The notes beneath the pieces are model-generated. The model worked only from the letters and a program-made list of their open reading frames with translations, was not told where the DNA came from and did no database searches. Below, piece by piece: positions 54,513 to 64,000 of a stretch of DNA of 64,000 bases (position 1 is the first letter of the stretch; the number at the start of each line of letters is the position of its first letter). This DNA is from Parachlorella kessleri (taxonomy: Eukaryota > Chlorophyta > Trebouxiophyceae > Chlorellales > Chlorellaceae), in contig BBXU01001280.1 of assembly GCA_001598975.1 (NCBI GenBank), positions 1 to 64,000 of the forward strand, in the 5' to 3' direction. A program made the translations under genes and the position numbers.

Positions 54513-56091
54513 GGCCGCTTAACAGATATGAACAGACAGGTAGTGTGAGGTGGCCACATGGGTTGGCTAGAGTGGCGGCGGTATGAATGGAAGAGACACG
54601 GCTGGTCAAGCAGGGAGACCTGATGTGGCTTTTTGTGTTCCTCAATGGCTGCTGCCACCAAATGTGAAGGCAGCACCGCCAGCCCTTTCTGGTACAGCTG
54701 CTGAACACCCTTGGAGCAGCTCGGGCGTGGTAGGGCAGCTATGGTTGACCTCACAAGCTGCATCACACCAGCCAATGGCCATGACCTTGCTGTAATCATG
54801 CTCTAAGACTGTGAGGGATGGAAGCGCACCTGAAGCAGGTATGGGCAGGAGGGGCGCCACGTGCGAAGGCTCCTTTGCTATCCGTCGGCATCTGGGTGCT
54901 CTGGTGGCCGAGTCCTAGACGTTCACAGGCCTCCCTCAGATTGGAATCCTGTAGGGATACCACTGGCGTATGAGATAACAATTCAGACCAGTGGCGAGGC
55001 TGGGCACCGGCTGCAGGTGTCACCAAATATGCAAACCTGGCTGGAAATCGACCATGCAGGCCGGAGGCCCAGGTATGCATGTCATGGGCAGCGCTAGAAC
55101 TTGCAGGTGGTGGGCACCAGGCAGTCCAGACCATGGCGGACTGCGTTTCTATGCAAGCAGAGATATTCAGCAAACCATCAAGGCCCAACTTACTCTTTTT
55201 GAGACTATCTTGGTGGCGTCAGGCTGTAATGGCACGGGTATAAGAGCATACAAACTTTAATATGTACACCACACACGTGGCCGAACTGGCAAATGCAATT
55301 GGAAACAACCGGTGCCACTGCTGCCAGTGGACCAGATGCCACAAATTTACATATCATCCCAGTTTCTTTTCTTCAGTCTGCGTCTGCCCCTGCTGCATGC
55401 ACATATGTGCATAGCATGCCAACAATGCATACATTCTGTCCAGACCACACTTTCCTAAAGCCTGCATTAATCTATCAGGCTGCGTAGGACACCTGGAAAC
55501 AACGCTGAGACTCACAGCTACACTATATTGCTCTCCGCCCTGCCAAACTCTAAGCTCAGCTAACCCTCAGATTCCAGTAATACCATCAGCATACATGAGT
55601 CAATGTGCAGCTCCCACCTAACAGCTACCCAGCTTGCAAGGAGACCACTGTTCATGACTGCCACAGATACTGCCCGCTGCCTGAGACTGCGACACTGGCC
55701 ACGGATGCCAAATGGAGTGTGCCATGACTATGTGTCACACTGGCATATGCAACCATCATACTGCTTCACCATGAACCTTACTTGTAATTATATGCTGCGG
55801 CTGTGCAAACTGCCTTTCCATGCTGCAACCGATACTGCCTGAGACTGGACGTTAGGCACGACGCTACCGTTCTGCCCGAGCCTAAACACTGGCTACACCC
55901 TGTCACTCAAGACTAAACACAAGGCGGCACGCTACCAAGTGCCTGGGACTAGCCACTAGGCTACACCCGCTCTTACTCATACTACCTGAGACTAACCACT
56001 ACCCAACACGCTGCCCGGGACCAGACACTAGATGACATGCTGCCACACCTCGTAGCTGTGGCCAGCCAAGCACCAACTGCCACTCCCGGCC
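54513..56091. other. Intergenic region with a degenerate tandem array
   Basis: Minus-strand open pieces at 55188-54580 have acceptor- and donor-like borders but no recognisable family, so no gene is called. The right third holds the repeat array at 55825-56044. Confidence 0.45.
55825..56044. repeat. Degenerate tandem array, unit about 35-45 bp
   Basis: Five to six imperfect units sharing CTGCCTGAGACTAGACACTA and GGC(G/A)ACACGCTACC-like cores, for example GGGACTAGCCACTAGGCTAC and GGGACCAGACACTAGATGAC. Earlier fragments (CTGCCTGAGACTGCGACACT) occur near 55677. It ends about 50 bp from the stop of methyltransferase copy A. Confidence 0.7.
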
Positions 56092-58479
56092 TCACTTCTT
56101 GACCAGCACACACGCCTCGGGCATGCAGTCCACAGCCAGCACGGACTGTTCAAGCGGTGTTGCCCTCTTGCACCTTTCCTGGGCCTCATGGCAGTACAGG
56201 TCGCGCACGCCACTTGAGCAATGAACCAGGTCCACCAGCCTTGAAGCCAGGCTCATGAAGGTGGGCCCAGTTGCGTTGTAGAAGCCATGGCCAACGTCGG
56301 GGCGGAAATACGTGGGCTGCACCAGGATGCCACAGGAGGTGAGAGTAGGTCTTTTAGCATGGTGGCCTCGAGTCCAGCAGCCACATGCTGGGTATGATGC
56401 GGAGGCGGGTTGCAGAGGGCACAGGGCGTGGCTGAGACACCGTTCATTTAGCAAAATGTACGACCAATCACACGCGCTTTGCAAATTGGGCGCAAGGGCA
56501 GTCATGGAGCAGGCCAAAGCGGACATCAGCCAGCGGGGTGCTCCTCACATGAACATCCTCTTCAACATACGCGCCCCCCGACTTAAGCGCCGGCCACAGG
56601 CCTTGCAGGGAGACTAGCTGCACCGTCGGGTTGTGGCCTCCGTCATCGATGATGATGTCATACTGCCCCTGCTGCCGGGCATCAGCGACAATCTTGGCCA
56701 GAAGCTTGGCATCCTTCTGGTCCCCCATGTACAGCGTGCCGCCTGACTCCCGCTCAATGCTCTCCTTGTACTTCTTAGCACATGTCACATCGTACTCCAC
56801 AAAGGATATCTGGGCCTTGGGGAAGAGCTTGCGCCACAGCTGCAGGCAGGGCAGGTACCTGGCGGCTAGCTCGACCAGACGGCAGGCACCAAGCTTGATA
56901 AGCATGCACGGTATGCAAGGCAGCATGCAAGTGGCAAGGAAGCGTTCTACATGCTTGTCCCCTGAGCTAACAACTGGCCAGTCTTCTGAGTGCAGTGCAG
57001 TTTAAAAGGATGACAGCATTGCATGCGGGCCCGCAGCATCGTTGATGCAGCTTTCAGACGGTGCGCCTACCTCTAGACTCTTTCCTGGGCCGTAGAACAT
57101 GTTGCACCCGAGACCTGCAGAGGTGGCAGATAGACGCACAGGAACGCGCGGTATACCTTCCCTCCTGACTGAGGTTATGCCACAGCAACCATTTGGGAGC
57201 ATTGTACAGAGTAGGCCACTTCCATCATACCAGCACATTCCCTACAGCACGCTCTGTCAGGCACAGCTCCACCGAGGATACTAGCACAGGGCACAGCACC
57301 GGCCTGGCCCTGCAATCCAGTCACTCCATAAGTCCCACAAGTCACCTCGGTCCATAGCTTTGATAAACTGTGCCTCGCTAATGCCCCCTCGCTAATGGCT
57401 TTTTGTTGGCCCCATTTGGGGGACTCACGGCAGCATGGTCAGGTAGCGGTACGCTGTTAGACTAGACTAGACTAGCTAATGTCCCTCCCTGCTGCCACCG
57501 CTCCTGCCGCTCATGCCAGCCACCCAACACAGCTGGGGTGTCTGGCTCACCTATCTCCAACAGCTTGATGGGCTCATCGCGAAGGTGGCCAAAATACTTT
57601 GCGTAAAGGACCTGATACTGGTGGGCGCTTTTCCTGGCGTTGCTCCCAGACACCTTATCCGTGCCGGCCTTGAGCGCAAGGCAGTAAAACCTCCAGCCAA
57701 GGCTCCTCGTCACTGCCGAGGAGAAGGCGCTTGTGTAGTTATTGACGAAACTGTCACACTCGTCACTGGAAGCCACGCCCTGCACAGGAAGTGTCTCTTG
57801 TAATTGTTTGAAGAGGCGCTTGCTGCTGTGGGGAGAGTGGAGCTGGAGGTTACGGGTTGCCGCTGATCTACAGCTTTGCCTGGCATGATGCGAACTTCCT
57901 GCCACTGAACCTCCACCGCACGACAGGTCAAGATGCAGGATGCACAGCCGACCGGAAGACGGGTAGAAAAGAAAGCACTGTTTAGTAGCCACACTCTCAC
58001 AATAAATTTGCTGGTTTTGGCTCCCGTCACAGTTCTCGGGTAACTCACTTGCAACCTCTGTTGCACAGCTTGTATGCTGGAGGCCACGCCGCCTGGTAAC
58101 AGGGGCGGTAGGGTAACTGCAGTTACAACTTGCACAGTTAACAGATGGCTACCACACACGTACAAAGCTTAGCAAAGGAGCTCTGTCGACTTGCCATCTT
58201 GGGCATGGTAAACGGGTCTCAGGCTTCTTTCTCCCTGCAGTGCCAGGATGCACGGTCAGTCCGACTACCTCTTCTCGAGCACCCTATGTGACCTTCTCTC
58301 GGCTGTCGAACCTGCCATATGTAGGAAGCGAAGATTACTAGGGCTGGGACGCATATGATTGCTGCTGCAAGCTGTAGCTTGTAACCTTGTCCATGCATCG
58401 TTGTGGATCGGCTGCGTGGCTCAGATTCCTTCGTCACTATTTGGGCTTGAGTGCTTGTGATCAGCCTGTCATCCTCCAT
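56092..58479 (-). CDS. Membrane-anchored methyltransferase-like protein, tandem copy A
   Basis: Class I SAM-dependent methyltransferase fold, related to the macrocin O-methyltransferase/cephalosporin-hydroxylase-like group common in green algae; substrate unknown. Exon 58479-58312 encodes a short N-tail and one hydrophobic anchor (LQLAAAIICVPALVIFASYI), giving a type II signal-anchor protein of the Golgi or ER. Then come 58116-58049 (IQAVQQRLQ), about 57842-57551, 57114-57071, 56839-56549 and 56316-56092. Key motifs: GHLRDEPIKLLEIG then LGCNMFYGPGKSLE (SAM motif I), LWRKLFPKAQISFVEYDVTC, GTLYMGDQKDAKLLAKIVAD, YDIIIDDGGHNPTVQLVSLQ, LWPALKSGGAYVEEDVH, then TYFRPDVGHGFYNATGPTFM. The phase between the first two exons does not match, so a short exon or another donor is missing. 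Exons 4-6 have the same lengths as in copy B (44, 291 and 225 bp). Confidence 0.8.
57397..57476 (-). repeat. Dispersed repeat family A, copy 3
   Basis: The plus strand reads GGCTTTTTGTTGGCCCCATT, GGGGGACTCACGGCAGCATG, GTCAGGTAGCGGTACGCTGT and TAGACTAGACTAGACTAGC: the reverse complement of family A without its 40-bp tail. It lies in the intron between exons 3 and 4 of methyltransferase copy A; the same intron in copy B lacks it. Confidence 0.85.
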
Positions 58480-59923
58480 CTGCCCCAGTCAGGCCTACTG
58501 GGACAGAAACAGTCACACCTTACTAATGTACACAAGGATAGGAGGAGAGACATGGAAAGGCTGTGCACCCTATGTATAATCTCCTTGTTGGCACTGACAA
58601 TGATTGCTATGATGTCCCAAGCATCTCTTTGCGTCTAGCGTGTGTGTGCATCTGCCCGGCCCCGCCCAGGGCGCCTGCAACATGTGGCGCATCTTAGGAA
58701 GTACCATGGAGCAGTGAAAAGCTTCACGGTCAACAAAAGCTTCGAATCAGTTGCTGCAAAAGGTCGGTAAAAGCACTAGCCAGAATGCTGGGCAAACATG
58801 ACGGGCAATTTGATGGTGATGTTGCCCCAGATGAGCCAAGCCGACACCAAACTTCCATAATCGCAGGGGGCGGGCAATTGCATCAAGTCCTCTTCTGCGC
58901 TGGCAGCATCGTTGTATGGTTTACCTATGATCAGGTAGCCGGCAGGTGGTTCTTGAGCCATGGCTGATGCAGGCGACATATAGCTTGTGGCCCGCTGCAT
59001 ACAGTGCGGCAATAGCCTTCCCCAGGTAAGCCTCTTGGGTTGTTGGCCTACCTAGGGGAAGCACTTTGGCCTGCCCGCTGCCTCAATTCATAGCCCTGCT
59101 CAAGAGCCCCTACTCTACCATAAGGAGACCCTCGAGGGCAAGGCTGTGGCTTTGCCAGCACAAGAATGCTAGCAAGGTAGCGCCGAAGCTTGATACATAA
59201 TTGTTGTGTTATCGCCGGTCGCTGTTGAAAATAGTCCCAACTGGAGGTGCACATGACATACTTTCTGACTGCTATTAGAGGCAGCTGGCACGCGCCACAC
59301 TGCTCTCTGACCCCTTCCTGTCACGTGCATTTCCATCGAAGGACATACCCTGCTTTCCACTAGTGGGCAGGAGACGGTTGCTTCGGGCGATACCTGAACG
59401 TTGTTCTCCCAGACAGCCACATGCTCTACAGACGTGCGTTACATTCTTGCATATTATTCCCCGTCTTTGGGTTTATGCAAAACGGTTACATGGATGGACG
59501 AAAAGAAAGCCAGCCAGCATGTCACAATGGAAGGCATGCAACAAAGCATGCAAAACATGGGCAAGAGGAGCAGCCCCTCACCGGCATTGCCACAACCTCG
59601 CACAGCACCTACCAAGGCACAGCAGGAGGAGAGTTATCACAACCCTGGTGCCAATCACTAACCATTTTGCCAAGTAGGTTGAGAACCCCAATGACCTGCT
59701 TAGCCCGGAAATGAACATGGCACCGCACTTGCCGTGCCATCTCAGTCACTACCAACCTACCCAGTGAATTTAGCTGGTGCAGAAGCAGGGTACCAAAACT
59801 GACTAAGTCATGGGGACTACCAATGCTACCTGGCTGCCTAGTAGAGATACTCCTAGCTGCAGAAGATGATGCTCGGGCACTGCTTGTGCACTGCAGACAC
59901 ACAACCACGGCACCCTCACAGAG
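58480..59923. other. Intergenic region between the duplicated genes
   Basis: Upstream of copy A and downstream of copy B. No coding frame was recognised. The open frames at 59360-59715 overlap in several frames and look like chance. Confidence 0.5.
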
Positions 59924-62112
59924 TCACCTCTTGACCAGCACGCATGCCTCATGCATGCAGTCGAGTGATAGCACGGACCGCTCGAGCTGCGAGGCACTCC
60001 TGCACCTCTTCTCAGCCTCAGGTGTGTAATACTCCCGCATCCCTGAGGCGCAGTGTAGCAGCTCCACCATCCTTGGTACCCAGCCCATGAAGGTGGGCCC
60101 TGTAGCATTGTAGAAGCCTTGGAAAGTGTCTCCGCGGAAGTACGTGGGCTGCATGCAGGGCACACGACACAGGATCACCATCACCAAAAGTAGCTGGCCT
60201 TGGCATGCAGAAAGATATTCGTGGGTCCACTCATACGAAGCCAGCTGCAATCACCACGAGCGCTTCAAGTGTCTGCCCACTAGTGCGCAAGCCAGGACGC
60301 AGCAACTACTTGGCTGGCATGGCAGTTGCAGACACTAAACCCAATAGTTGGTCTGTCTGCTTCTTTATGAGGCATATACCAGCACTGCCACCTTGACCCT
60401 CGGTTTGTGTGCAAGGAAACAAAAGCCAGGATCGCCGCTAGGCGGGTGGTTGACTGGCAGTAGCCTCAAACCCTGGGCAACTTGACAGCAACTATCAGCG
60501 CAGAGGGGGAGGGGAGCATGCGCATATGCACCACAGGCCTCTCAAGTGTCTCCTAGGCCTCTTACATGTACGTCCTCCTCCACATACGCCCCTCCAGACT
60601 TGAGCGCCGGCCACAAGCCTTGCAGGGAGACTAGCTGCACCGTTGGGTTGTGGCCGCCATCATCAATGATGATATCGTACTGCCCTGCCTGGTGGGCATC
60701 AGCGACAATCTTGGCCAGAAGCTTGGCATCCTTCTGGTCCCCCATGTAGAGCGTGCCACCTGCTTCTCGCTCAACGCTTTGCTTGTACTTCTCCGCACAC
60801 TCCACATCAGACTCTATGAAGGATATTGTTGCTCGCGGGAAGAGCTTGCGCCACAGCTGCAGCCAAGCATCAGTGCCCATACCCACCTTCTTGGTGGATT
60901 ATATCCACCAACGAGGCATTGTGAGCTTGTGCCAAGTTGGCAGCCTGGAAACATCAGCACTGCATACCCAGAGCAATATGTCTCACTCCCAGCACGTCCG
61001 CAGTAGGTGCCACAGGGTGGGTACAGCAGTTGACTTTCCCATCTCTTACTTCCAAGCTCTTCCCGGGGCCATAAGCCATGTTGCATCCGAGGCCTGCACA
61101 GGTGAGGAGGAGCAGGCAGCCCATGTGCATTGTAGTCAGCCCATTTGAGTCAAGAAGGCACAGTCGCTTGCACGCTTCTCAACTTTCCTCGATCCCCAGC
61201 CCCAGAAGTTTTTGCCTCCTTTGTAGCCAATATCGCACGCCACAGTCATACAGGTGCTGCCCTGCGAGCCAAGTGTGGCATGCTGCTGCTGCTGCAGGTG
61301 TCGCTTGCTCCATCCTCACCTATCTCTAACAGCTTGATGGGCTCATCCCGAAGGTGTCCAAAGTATCTAGAGTAAAGCAGTTGGTATTGGTGATCTAGGT
61401 TAGGCGTGTCAGTGCCACCTGAGACCTTGTCTGTTCCGGCCTTGAGCGCAAGGCAGTAAAACCTCCAGCTAAGGCTCCTGGTGACGACAGAGGAGAAGGA
61501 GTCTGTATAGTTGTTACTGAAGCTGTCACACTCAACAGCAATCGCACCGCCCTGCAGCATGAGTCCACTGCTGTTGTCAGAAGATGTAAAATTCATGCGC
61601 TTGACACTCTGGACAGGGCGACGGTGCGCAGAAAAGAGCTTCTGGACAGGCACATCAGGCTGGCTTCGTCAGGTACCAGGTGCACCAGGTGCATAGGTGA
61701 GTTACACATAATCCCCGACTGCCGCAACGCACCTGAAGCCTCTGCTGCACTGCTTGTATGTTGGAGGCAAGGCCACTAGATGTCAGCTGTTGGACAGCAA
61801 CTGCAGACAACACAGGCACCCTGAGCCAAGAATGGCAGAAAGATACATACCCGCTTGGTACAACAGTCTTTCACTCACCGTCCTTGGCATAGTAGAGCGG
61901 TGTGAGGCTTCTTTCACCCTGCACTTAAGGACCCAGTACTCCATGCTGGTCATTCACGCAACCCTTGCAGCGCCTGGCAGCTCAAGTGCAGGACGTTGAC
62001 AGACCTGCCATATGTAGGAAGATAAAACAACTAGCGCACAAGCAAGGACGAACGTTGCTGCGAGCCGCAATCTATGCCTGGATCTATTGCCTGGGTGACC
62101 TGGGCCCGTCAT
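59924..62112 (-). CDS. Membrane-anchored methyltransferase-like protein, tandem copy B
   Basis: Paralogue of copy A in the same orientation. Exons: 62112-62005 (N-tail MTGPGHPGNRSRHRLRLAAT, then anchor FVLACALVVLSSYIW), 61800-61733, 61659-61320, 61093-61050, 60856-60566 and 60148-59924. Motif I reads LLEIG then LGCNMAYGPGKSLE. The core exon has LWRKLFPRATISFIESDVEC, GTLYMGDQKDAKLLAKIVAD and YDIIIDDGGHNPTVQLVSLQ, and the last exon TYFRGDTFQGFYNATGPTFM to a Cys-containing end (LDCMHEACVLVKR). The 97-aa core exon differs from copy A at roughly a dozen positions. The region between anchor and domain is more diverged (NFTSSDNSSGL here). The splice from exon 1 to 2 has the same phase problem as copy A, so the missing piece is probably shared. 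The anchor implies a Golgi/ER luminal domain and a glycan or secreted substrate. Confidence 0.8.
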
Positions 62113-62249
62113 ACCATCAGGCCGACGCCCTAACCATCGTGCTATAGGCCTGATCGTCCTAAGTGAGAGCTCGGAGTGGGGAGCTGACAGATTATGTAAG
62201 TGCTAGTCAGGGGCGCAAGGGTGAACAAACGGTCCCAGGTGTAATCGTT

Positions 62250-62330
62250 AATGGTGGCAGGCAGTGCGAACTGTAGAGAGGTAGGGTGAATTGGACTGAC
62301 GGCGCTGGATGCAGTAAGCCCTGGGCCTTC
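62250..62330 (+). repeat. Dispersed repeat family B, copy 9
   Basis: Contains GGTGGCAGGCAGTGCGAACT and GGACTGACGGCGCTGGATGC followed by AGTAAGCCCTGGG. Confidence 0.75.
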
Positions 62331-62375
62331 TTTTCTGATACGGTAGGTCTCTCCCCGAGATAAACAGTCATGAGC

Positions 62376-62460
62376 AAGGGTGGCAGGTAGTGCACACAGG
62401 GAATGAGAGGTGAACTATCCTGACAGGGCTGGATAAGTAGTGCTCTAGGTCTTGCCGAAA
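62376..62460 (+). repeat. Dispersed repeat family B, copy 10
   Basis: Contains GGTGGCAGGTAGTGCACACA, GGGAATGAGAGGTGAACT and CCTGACAGGGCTGGATAAGT. Direct neighbour of copy 9, 40-50 bp apart. Confidence 0.75.
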
Positions 62461-63753
62461 TTCTAACCCAGTAGGTACTCTTTGCAAGACAGGCTAAGGC
62501 CACCTGAACAGCAGGTGGCCCTGGAACAAAAGCAGAGCCAGTAGAGAACAGGTGAAGCCGGGATGAAGGGAAGCAGGGTGCAGCACGAAGCGCAGCAGGC
62601 GATTTCAAGCAGACTGGAGCTGGCAGGCAATGATCCATGAGGTGCTGGAGGCCAGCCTGGAGGCAACAGGCCTCAGCACCTGGACCTGCCCAGTCGTGCT
62701 AGGTGCACTGGGTCGCTCATTGCCTGGGCGCTTACGCCAGAAATGCTAACAGCCAGCAAGCTTCCTCGGGTCACGTCGCTCCCATCTAGTAGTTGCTCGC
62801 GCGAGCTTTGCTGGGATTGCGGCAGCACCCCCTGGTGGATGGAGTGCCAGCTCATAAGTTGGACATTGGTAGGTACCTCAGGAATATGCCTCTGTGCCCA
62901 TTGGGCAAGCAGCACGGGACACCCGCTTTGTCCACTATAAACAAGGAAGGGGTCAGAGCATCAACTTTGCCACACGAGACAAGCTTGTCTTAAGGCAAGT
63001 AGCTTGGCAAGGTCAAGCAAGCCATGGGAATGAAGAGGGGCAACCAGACTATAAAGCGTTCAAGGCATAGCAGGGGCCGGGGGCCTCTCTGTGTGTGCAG
63101 TAGGAAACAGCGGTAAGCACAGAGGTAGGGGAAGTGACATACAGTTGTATACCGGTAGCAAGCTATAAAGGTTAGCTGTCACGCAGCAAGCAAGGCAGGC
63201 AACTGGAGGGCAGCTGCCTGAAAAATGTCAATACAACGTTTGGGCAGTCCAGCAAGTCCTTGGTTGACCGTCCTTGCTGGCTGCCAATCAAACAATGCGC
63301 TCTGGGAGAGATCCCTAGCGGCTGCCCTGGTGCTCTTGTGAGAGGGCATCCCCAAGTCCATAGCTGTATGGCTCGCTTATATCTGCCGTAGATCAATGCA
63401 ATGTGCGGCACGCAACAGGGGCTGGCAGGCTGTGTGCCACGTCAGCACAACCTGCCCTCTACCACCCACGGCCTCCTCCTTGGGGAACTAATTGCAAAGT
63501 GAAGAAAGAGAGAGGTAGTGCTTCCCTCCTGCGCCCAGAGCTCTCTGTATCACATTGTAGCTAGAGCTTGGCCTACCTATGCGGTACTAGGCCGCTGCAA
63601 CCCCTTGTACTGGTCAGGCAGCTTGGCTCGACATGTACCTCTCAGCTCCTGCGGCAGCGCGGTCAGGTCTGGCAGGCGAAGTGCCTGCACACACACACAA
63701 GCAACACCCAGCCGACATCAAGTGCAACGCTGGTCAGCAGGCACGCACCCATC

Positions 63754-64000
63754 TCAGTCCTTGGCAATCGCCCTGACAAGCTCAGCCCACAGCTGCGGCA
63801 ACCAAAGCCGTGCCAACGTTTCACTGACCGCCAATGTCACACTGAGCCTCCCCCCGCACACAGCCAGCTTTGCGCCAGCTGGGACGTGGTTAGAGCCAGC
63901 GGGCTGCACGCTGACCTGCATCAGCGCTGGCCCGGTGAGGTGGTCACTGTGCAGCTCCATGCGAGGGGCCTTGGGGCAGTGCTTGGCAACCAGCTGCTCC
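63754..64000 (-). CDS. 3' end of an unrecognised gene (truncated by the window)
   Basis: A minus-strand frame enters from the window edge and stops at 63754. It reads EQLVAKHCPKAPRMELHSDH, later PALMQVSVQPAGSNHVPAGA, LAVCGGRLSVTLAVSETLAR and LWLPQLWAELVRAIAKD. The strand-like and helix-like blocks and GC-rich third positions look coding. I cannot name the family from this part. The remainder lies beyond position 64000. Confidence 0.55.
   Translation of the reverse strand, partial: EQLVAKHCPKAPRMELHSDHLTGPALMQVSVQPAGSNHVPAGAKLAVCGGRLSVTLAVSETLARLWLPQLWAELVRAIAKD

Larger units (their letters stand above)
62113..63753. other. Intergenic region upstream of methyltransferase copy B
   Basis: Between the copy B start and the stop of the truncated gene at the window edge. 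It contains two family B repeats in a row. No gene supported. Confidence 0.5.

Noticed and set aside
54580..55188. Minus-strand exon-like pieces (for example SLTVLEHDYSKVMAIGWCD)
   Set aside because: Borders look like splice sites but pieces could not be joined into a consistent frame and no family was recognised.
57786..57898. Separate exon and extra intron in methyltransferase copy A
   Set aside because: Copy B reads straight through the equivalent region; a single exon from about 57842 in the frame KRLFKQLQETLPVQGVASS is simpler and aligns with copy B.
59363..59714. Three overlapping plus-strand frames
   Set aside because: Open in several frames at once over the same bases, with no conserved features.

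Overview
This is a stretch of nuclear DNA from a green alga (Chlorophyta), roughly 57% GC by eye. The evidence is the dense canonical GT-AG introns ending in TGCAG, proline-rich wall-type exons, a plastid-type histidine biosynthesis gene, a HAP2/GCS1 gamete fusogen, and a farnesylation-type DnaJ of the kind found in plants. A trebouxiophyte is my guess for the class; genus cannot be read from the sequence. Exon models below were built by hand from splice motifs, reading-frame continuity and remembered family features. For the models given with a protein length, the exons sum to a whole number of codons.

Layout. 1-2.1 kb: no secure gene, a weak minus-strand candidate. 2.2-8.7 kb (+): HAP2/GCS1, 13 exons, 1069 aa. 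9.9-13.0 kb (-): TMEM33/Pom33-like ER membrane protein, divergent from an unrecognised 356-aa protein at 13.3-15.0 kb (+). 16.2-22.7 kb (-): secreted wall-type proteins, namely three two-exon PAN/apple-like modules, proline-rich linker exons and a CAP/PR-1 domain, either one long gene or two adjacent ones. 23.5-26.2 kb (-): RRP15, divergent from imidazoleglycerol-phosphate dehydratase at 26.4-28.1 kb (+). 29.9-31.0 kb (-): small SRPBCC protein, divergent from a type I DnaJ (31.2-36.7 kb, +) ending in CAQQ. 37.7-42.8 kb (-): leucine-rich-repeat protein, divergent from a plastid aldo/keto reductase (43.3-46.3 kb, +). 47.2-49.8 kb (+): FAD-dependent oxidoreductase. 50.4-52.8 kb (-): lipid-binding (VASt/START-like) protein with a C-terminal anchor, divergent from an mTERF-like protein (53.1-54.5 kb, +). 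56.1-62.1 kb (-): a tandem pair of membrane-anchored methyltransferase-like genes with matching exon structure. 63.75-64 kb (-): 3' end of an unrecognised gene.

These are mostly housekeeping genes and do not form one pathway. Divergent pairs with 240-560 bp shared upstream regions recur five times, so paired promoters are likely. The least ordinary content is (i) the PAN-proline-CAP locus with a 9 x 30 bp minisatellite open in frame, (ii) two families of short dispersed repeats, one of which sits in introns near acceptors and itself carries branch-point- and acceptor-like motifs, (iii) four GC-AG introns, three of them in the TMEM33-like gene, and (iv) the duplicated methyltransferase pair.
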